From positions 1-6,920 of the forward strand of contig CACXDE010000344.1 in NCBI GenBank assembly GCA_902766305.1: DNA of 6,920 nt, read 5' to 3'. The stretch's first letter is position 1; every line of letters begins with the position of its first letter. The DNA is from an uncultured Ruminococcus sp. (GTDB lineage Bacteria; Bacillota; Clostridia; Oscillospirales; Acutalibacteraceae). Below are positions 4,405 to 6,920 of this stretch, piece after piece. A model generated the notes under the pieces. That model did no database searches. It had not been told where the DNA came from and saw only the letters and a program-made list of their open reading frames with translations. The position numbers were made by a program, and so were the translations under genes.

Positions 4405-6588
4405 TTGGATAACAATATTTCTTCGTTCCTTCTTTGGGGCGAGTGGACAATAACAGAACAGATCAGCAAAACACAGCTCAGTTCGGTATATAAGGCACAA
4501 AAACAAAAGAATGATAAAAAAATAAATTCAAACGTGAAATATATTTCTGTTCCTCCTGAAAAAAACAATGCTGCCTCAGAAAACGGTGCATTCACAGCAG
4601 ATTTATCCGACAAGCTGCGTGATAATGTATTAGGTGAAATAATAACCTGCTACGCTCTGAGAGGACATCCGAATATTGTGTCATATGAAGACCATTGCTG
4701 TCTTCCGAAAAAAGACGGCAGCGGATATGATATCTTTATCCGCACTGAAAATCTTTATCCGCTTTCTTCTTACATGAACAAGCAAAATATGACAGAAAAG
4801 GAGATCATACAGCTTGGTATAGATATATGCTCAGCCCTTGAAGCACTTGAGGAAAGAAAATCAACAGGCAGCGGTATCAGACTGACAGATATTTATATAA
4901 ATTCATCCGGTGTTTATCAGCTCGATATATTCAATGAAAAAAGAGCGTTTTCCGATATCTCTGCAAATTCAGGCAGCAGCTACCAGTATATGTCTCCGGA
5001 AATGCTCAGAAATGAAAAAACTGATATAACCGCCGATATTTATTCCTTGGGGCTGATACTTTACAGACTTGTCAACAACAAGCTTCCTCCGTTTGCTTCG
5101 GCAGATAACATCAATGATGACGCAGCTATTCCCCAGGCATATGATATAAGACGTCTTGGAGGAGAAAAAATACCTCTCCCTTCAAACTGTCATGATCACA
5201 GACTTTCTGAGATCATCATGAAAGCATGTGAGTCTGACAAACACAGCCGTTACAAATCTCCAAAGTCTATGAAGGAAGCATTTAAAGCATTACAAAATGG
5301 CACAGCTGCCACCTGTTCAGCCCCGCACAAGACAGAACCGCCCATGCAGCAGCCAACACAGGTAATACCGGCATATTCGCCTGCAAGTTCTTCCGCTCAA
5401 AATAACAGACAGCAGACTCCAAACTACAGCAGACATGATTCCCGTCCGAATAATCAGCCAATGTATGCGCAGTATATGAACCAGCCAAAGCAGCAGACAT
5501 ATGCTGAAAAAAACGCTCAGATAAAGCAGGCTGAAAGCAATAAAAAGCTAAGGATAATTCTTATTGCTTCAACAGCGGCGATACTTATTCTGATACTGAT
5601 AATCATAATACTTGCAACCTCTAAACAGCCGCCGAAGCCGGACGAAAAACAAACAAGCAGTACATCAGCTTATGAAAGCTCCGATGACGATCTTTCTTAT
5701 ATCAAAAAGAGTACGATAGATCAGATAAGAAACAGCGTGGATAAGAACAATTACCATTCAGAACAATACGAAGAAATAATTACTATACTGAATGATTATG
5801 AAAGAAAAATACAGTACGCCAAGTCTGAATCTGAGATATATGAGCTGTACAGTCAGGCAATTGATGATATCAGTAAGATCAAAACCTCGACAGAAGCTGA
5901 CGCAGAGGAAAGTGAAAGAAGAGAGTCAGAGAGAGAGGCTGAGGAATCCTCAAGAGCCGAAGAGTCAAGAAAGGCCGCTGAGGAATCATCACGGGCAGAG
6001 GCTTCAAGGTTGGCAGAAGAAGAGGAATCCAAGCGAGCTGAAGAATCAAGAAAGGCTGCTGAAGAATCCTCAAAAGCAGAAGAATCAAGAAAAGCTGCCG
6101 AAGAATCCTCAAAAGCAGAAGCGTCAAGAAGGGCTGCCGAAGAATCCTCAAGAGCAGAAGCGTCAAGAAGGGCTGCCGAAGAATCTGCAAGAGCAGAAGA
6201 ATCAAGAAGAGTTGCTGAGGAATCCAGAACAATTCATGTTGACACGGACTATTTTTCGCTTGATCTTCCTGCCGTATCAGAAACAGGCTTCTATTATGAA
6301 TACGACAGCAACAGCATTTCATTTTACGATCAGTACAATTATGATTTAGCAAAAACAAGCAGCAGCGGAAACGGATGGATATACACTGTCAAATGTTATA
6401 ATCAAGCCGATTCTTCATGGAAAAAACTTCCGAGATACGATGTCCTGTACGAAACGGCAAAGTATATCATTATTGTGATCTATCCGACAGATGTACGATA
6501 TGCGTTTACAGATACTGCGCAGGCAAAATACAATACAACGAAATCGACCTGCAAAAATGCACTGTCGACACTCGGAACAAAATTCTGA
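4405..6588 (+). CDS. Membrane-anchored Ser/Thr-kinase-like protein, probably a pseudokinase, with a repeat stalk and external C-terminal domain
   Basis: This 727-aa protein starts at TTG. Residues 14-298 follow the Hanks-type kinase fold: SSVYKA (26-31), Lys45 in the VAIK position, the helix-C Glu78, LRGHPNIVSYED (85-96), YMSPE (195-199, APE), DIYSLGLILYRLVNNKLPPF (211-230) and Arg282. The catalytic signatures are lost. The glycine loop reads SKTQLSS, HRDxKxxN is replaced by GSGIRLTD (155-162), and the DFG Asp position is Ile175 (LDIFN). Phosphotransfer is therefore unlikely, and a binding or scaffold role is my inference. A Pro/Gln/Asn-rich linker (300-380) leads to one membrane helix (about 384-404) preceded by KKLR, which predicts the kinase fold inside and the rest outside. 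After a helical segment (425-495), a Glu/Ser/Arg/Ala stalk of 13-residue repeats (510-608) carries a C-terminal domain (609-727) with DYFSLDLP, ISFYDQY and YPTDV motifs, like small domains I know from Firmicute surface proteins. Cys664 and Cys716 could pair. It is monocistronic and divergent from the RCC1-like gene. Confidence 0.88.
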   Translation: MDNNISSFLLWGEWTITEQISKTQLSSVYKAQKQKNDKKINSNVKYISVPPEKNNAASENGAFTADLSDKLRDNVLGEIITCYALRGHPNIVSYEDHCCLPKKDGSGYDIFIRTENLYPLSSYMNKQNMTEKEIIQLGIDICSALEALEERKSTGSGIRLTDIYINSSGVYQLDIFNEKRAFSDISANSGSSYQYMSPEMLRNEKTDITADIYSLGLILYRLVNNKLPPFASADNINDDAAIPQAYDIRRLGGEKIPLPSNCHDHRLSEIIMKACESDKHSRYKSPKSMKEAFKALQNGTAATCSAPHKTEPPMQQPTQVIPAYSPASSSAQNNRQQTPNYSRHDSRPNNQPMYAQYMNQPKQQTYAEKNAQIKQAESNKKLRIILIASTAAILILILIIIILATSKQPPKPDEKQTSSTSAYESSDDDLSYIKKSTIDQIRNSVDKNNYHSEQYEEIITILNDYERKIQYAKSESEIYELYSQAIDDISKIKTSTEADAEESERRESEREAEESSRAEESRKAAEESSRAEASRLAEEEESKRAEESRKAAEESSKAEESRKAAEESSKAEASRRAAEESSRAEASRRAAEESARAEESRRVAEESRTIHVDTDYFSLDLPAVSETGFYYEYDSNSISFYDQYNYDLAKTSSSGNGWIYTVKCYNQADSSWKKLPRYDVLYETAKYIIIVIYPTDVRYAFTDTAQAKYNTTKSTCKNALSTLGTKF
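5554..5616 (+). other. Membrane-spanning segment of the pseudokinase
   Basis: Residues 384-404 form an unbroken hydrophobic run rich in Ile and Leu. It is preceded by Lys380, Lys381 and Arg383 and followed by a polar, Pro/Lys-rich stretch. The positive-inside rule puts the N-terminal kinase-like domain in the cytoplasm and the C-terminal 320 residues outside. There is no N-terminal signal peptide, so this segment must do the targeting. Confidence 0.88.
5932..6228 (+). repeat. 39-bp tandem coding repeat forming a Glu/Ser/Arg/Ala stalk
   Basis: Residues 510-608 consist of 13-residue units of the form [RK]-A-A-E-E-S-S-[RK]-A-E-[EA]-S-R. Units run 510-522, 523-535, 536-549 (14 residues, one inserted), 550-562, 563-575, 576-588, 589-601 and a partial 602-608. 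In DNA the period is 39 bp, and the units from about 6050 to 6190 are nearly identical, which suggests recent duplication or gene conversion. The composition (Glu against Arg/Lys at i and i+4 spacing, with Ala) predicts a long charged single helix or coiled coil. Confidence 0.9.
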
Positions 6589-6609
6589 TTTTTATGTCAG
6601 TAATCGCTA

Positions 6610-6693
6610 AGTGTAAATTTATAGTTGGCAGCGTTGTCAGAAACTTTGCTGAAAGAAAAAAGCCTCACATTAAGGGTCCAGCGTCACGCTGGC
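6610..6693 (-). repeat. Dispersed ~84-bp intergenic repeat, copy C (inverted)
   Basis: On the minus strand the unit begins GCCAGCGTGACGCTGG (6678-6693), whose arms CCAGCG and CGCTGG pair perfectly around a 3-nt loop. It continues ACCCTTAATGTGAGGCTT (6660-6677), a T/C run, and CTGCCAACTATAAATTTACACT (last 22 bases, to 6610). It is inverted relative to copies A and B, so the pseudokinase gene is bracketed by facing copies. Its hairpin end points to the rpsF promoter, 20 bp away. Confidence 0.78.
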
Positions 6694-6704
6694 GAAAAAT
6701 TTTT
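6678..6704 (+). terminator. Possible weak terminator after the pseudokinase gene (hairpin of repeat copy C)
   Basis: A 6-bp GC-rich stem (CCAGCG/CGCTGG, loop TCA) is followed by CGAAAAA and then TTTTT (6700-6704). The T-run starts 7 nt after the stem, which is too far for a classic intrinsic terminator. No other terminator candidate is visible between the stop codon at 6588 and the rpsF promoter. Confidence 0.3.
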
Positions 6705-6712
6705 ATATTTGC

Positions 6713-6741
6713 TTGACAATGACTGAAATAAATGGTATAAT
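6713..6741 (+). promoter_or_regulatory. Consensus sigma-A promoter of the rpsF operon
   Basis: TTGACA (6713-6718) and TATAAT (6736-6741) are both perfect and separated by 17 bp, with TGG immediately before the -10 box (an extended -10). Transcription should start near 6748. The strength fits a ribosomal protein operon. Confidence 0.9.
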
Positions 6742-6745
6742 TCGT

Positions 6746-6802
6746 ATGTTATGTGTACATAACATCCTTGCTGCTGACGTGTTCGGCAGCCATATGTCCA
6801 GA
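6746..6802 (+). promoter_or_regulatory. Structured rpsF leader with two stems and possible alternative pairing
   Basis: Stem 1 pairs ATGTTATG (6746-6753) with CATAACAT (6758-6765) around TGTA and begins at about the transcription start. Stem 2 pairs GCTGCTG (6770-6776) with CGGCAGC (6784-6790), with one G-U pair and a 7-nt loop. ACAT (6762-6765) can instead pair with ATGT (6794-6797) to extend stem 2 across an internal loop, which would break stem 1. rpsF leaders in many bacteria bind the bS6:bS18 complex for autoregulation. I do not see the CCG feature I associate with that motif, so the role is inferred from position. Stem 1 might instead be a DNA operator. Confidence 0.5.
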
Positions 6803-6816
6803 AGGAGGTGCAAAAA

Positions 6817-6920
6817 ATGGCAGTTATCAATTCTTATGAAGCCGTTTTCGTTGTTTCACTGAAACAGGGTGAAGAGGCTGTAGCAGAAACTGTTAATAAG
6901 TTCAAGGGTCTTATCGAGAA
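6817..6920 (+). CDS. rpsF: 30S ribosomal protein bS6 (N-terminal fragment; runs off the window)
   Basis: bS6 binds the central domain of 16S rRNA together with bS18 in the small ribosomal subunit. The 34 residues present read MAVINSYEAVFVVSLKQGEEA and continue through AETVNKFKGLIE. This matches the YE-[AV]-[VM]-[FY]-[VI]-[VI] first strand and the following helix ending in F-x-x-[IL]-I of the family. AAGGAGGTG (6802-6810) lies 6 nt before the ATG, an excellent ribosome binding site. It is expected to head an rpsF-ssb-rpsR operon, whose other genes would lie beyond the window. The strong promoter and structured leader fit a ribosomal protein gene. Confidence 0.93.
   Translation, partial: MAVINSYEAVFVVSLKQGEEAVAETVNKFKGLIE

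Noticed and set aside
4258..4506. 82-codon minus-strand open frame upstream of and into the pseudokinase gene
   Set aside because: It overlaps the real gene start, its promoter and repeat fragment D, and has no ribosome binding site.
5792..6358. Long open frames in other frames and on the opposite strand across the stalk repeat
   Set aside because: The 39-bp repeat, a multiple of three, repeats the same stop-free codons in every frame. The products are low-complexity (Gln/Asn/Pro/Arg- or Leu/Arg-rich) and lack start signals.
3936..6693. Composite transposon or insertion sequence
   Set aside because: No transposase, no terminal inverted repeats within a single copy and no target-site duplication are visible. 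The copies are better described as a small dispersed repeat.
6742..6802. A confident call of the known bS6:bS18-binding leader motif
   Set aside because: The position is right, but I do not find the CCG feature that I associate with that motif, so only a structured leader is reported.

Overview
The window looks like chromosomal DNA from a low-to-moderate G+C anaerobic Firmicute. Ruminococcus or a close relative in the Oscillospiraceae/Ruminococcaceae fits best. The grounds are an Rnf operon of clostridial type with rnfC first, strong AGGAGG ribosome binding sites, canonical sigma-A promoters, and a kinase-like surface protein and an RCC1-repeat protein of kinds common in that group. The genus is an inference.

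Layout. (1) 1-2381, minus strand: the start of an rnf operon. rnfC, rnfD and the first 36 codons of rnfG are joined by overlaps of 1-4 nt. They are read from a TTGGCG-17-TATAAT promoter at 2496-2524 through a leader of roughly 110 nt. (2) 2593-3936, minus strand: a single-gene unit for a cytoplasmic RCC1-repeat protein, with its own TTGACC-17-TATTAT promoter and a clear intrinsic terminator. (3) 3866-4404: a 539-bp gene-free, repeat-rich gap between two divergent promoters. It holds two and a half copies of an approximately 84-bp dispersed repeat and a strong hairpin. (4) 4405-6588, plus strand: a 727-aa membrane-anchored pseudokinase that starts at TTG. It has a cytoplasmic kinase fold lacking the catalytic Asp residues, one membrane segment, a Glu/Ser/Arg/Ala stalk built of 13-residue repeats, and an external C-terminal domain. 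(5) 6589-6816: a third full, inverted copy of the 84-bp repeat, then a near-consensus promoter and a structured leader. (6) 6817-6920, plus strand: the start of rpsF (ribosomal protein bS6).

How the genes work together. RnfC, RnfD and RnfG are parts of one membrane complex that couples ferredoxin oxidation and NAD+ reduction to ion pumping; the other subunits should lie beyond position 1. The divergent RCC1-like gene and pseudokinase gene form a small accessory island between two housekeeping operons (rnf and rpsF), bordered and punctuated by the same repeat. Any functional link between those two proteins is speculation from position alone.

The most notable items are the pseudokinase with its repeat stalk, the 84-bp repeat whose hairpin end faces the -35 box of both the RCC1-like gene and rpsF, and the rpsF leader, whose two stems compete for the same bases.
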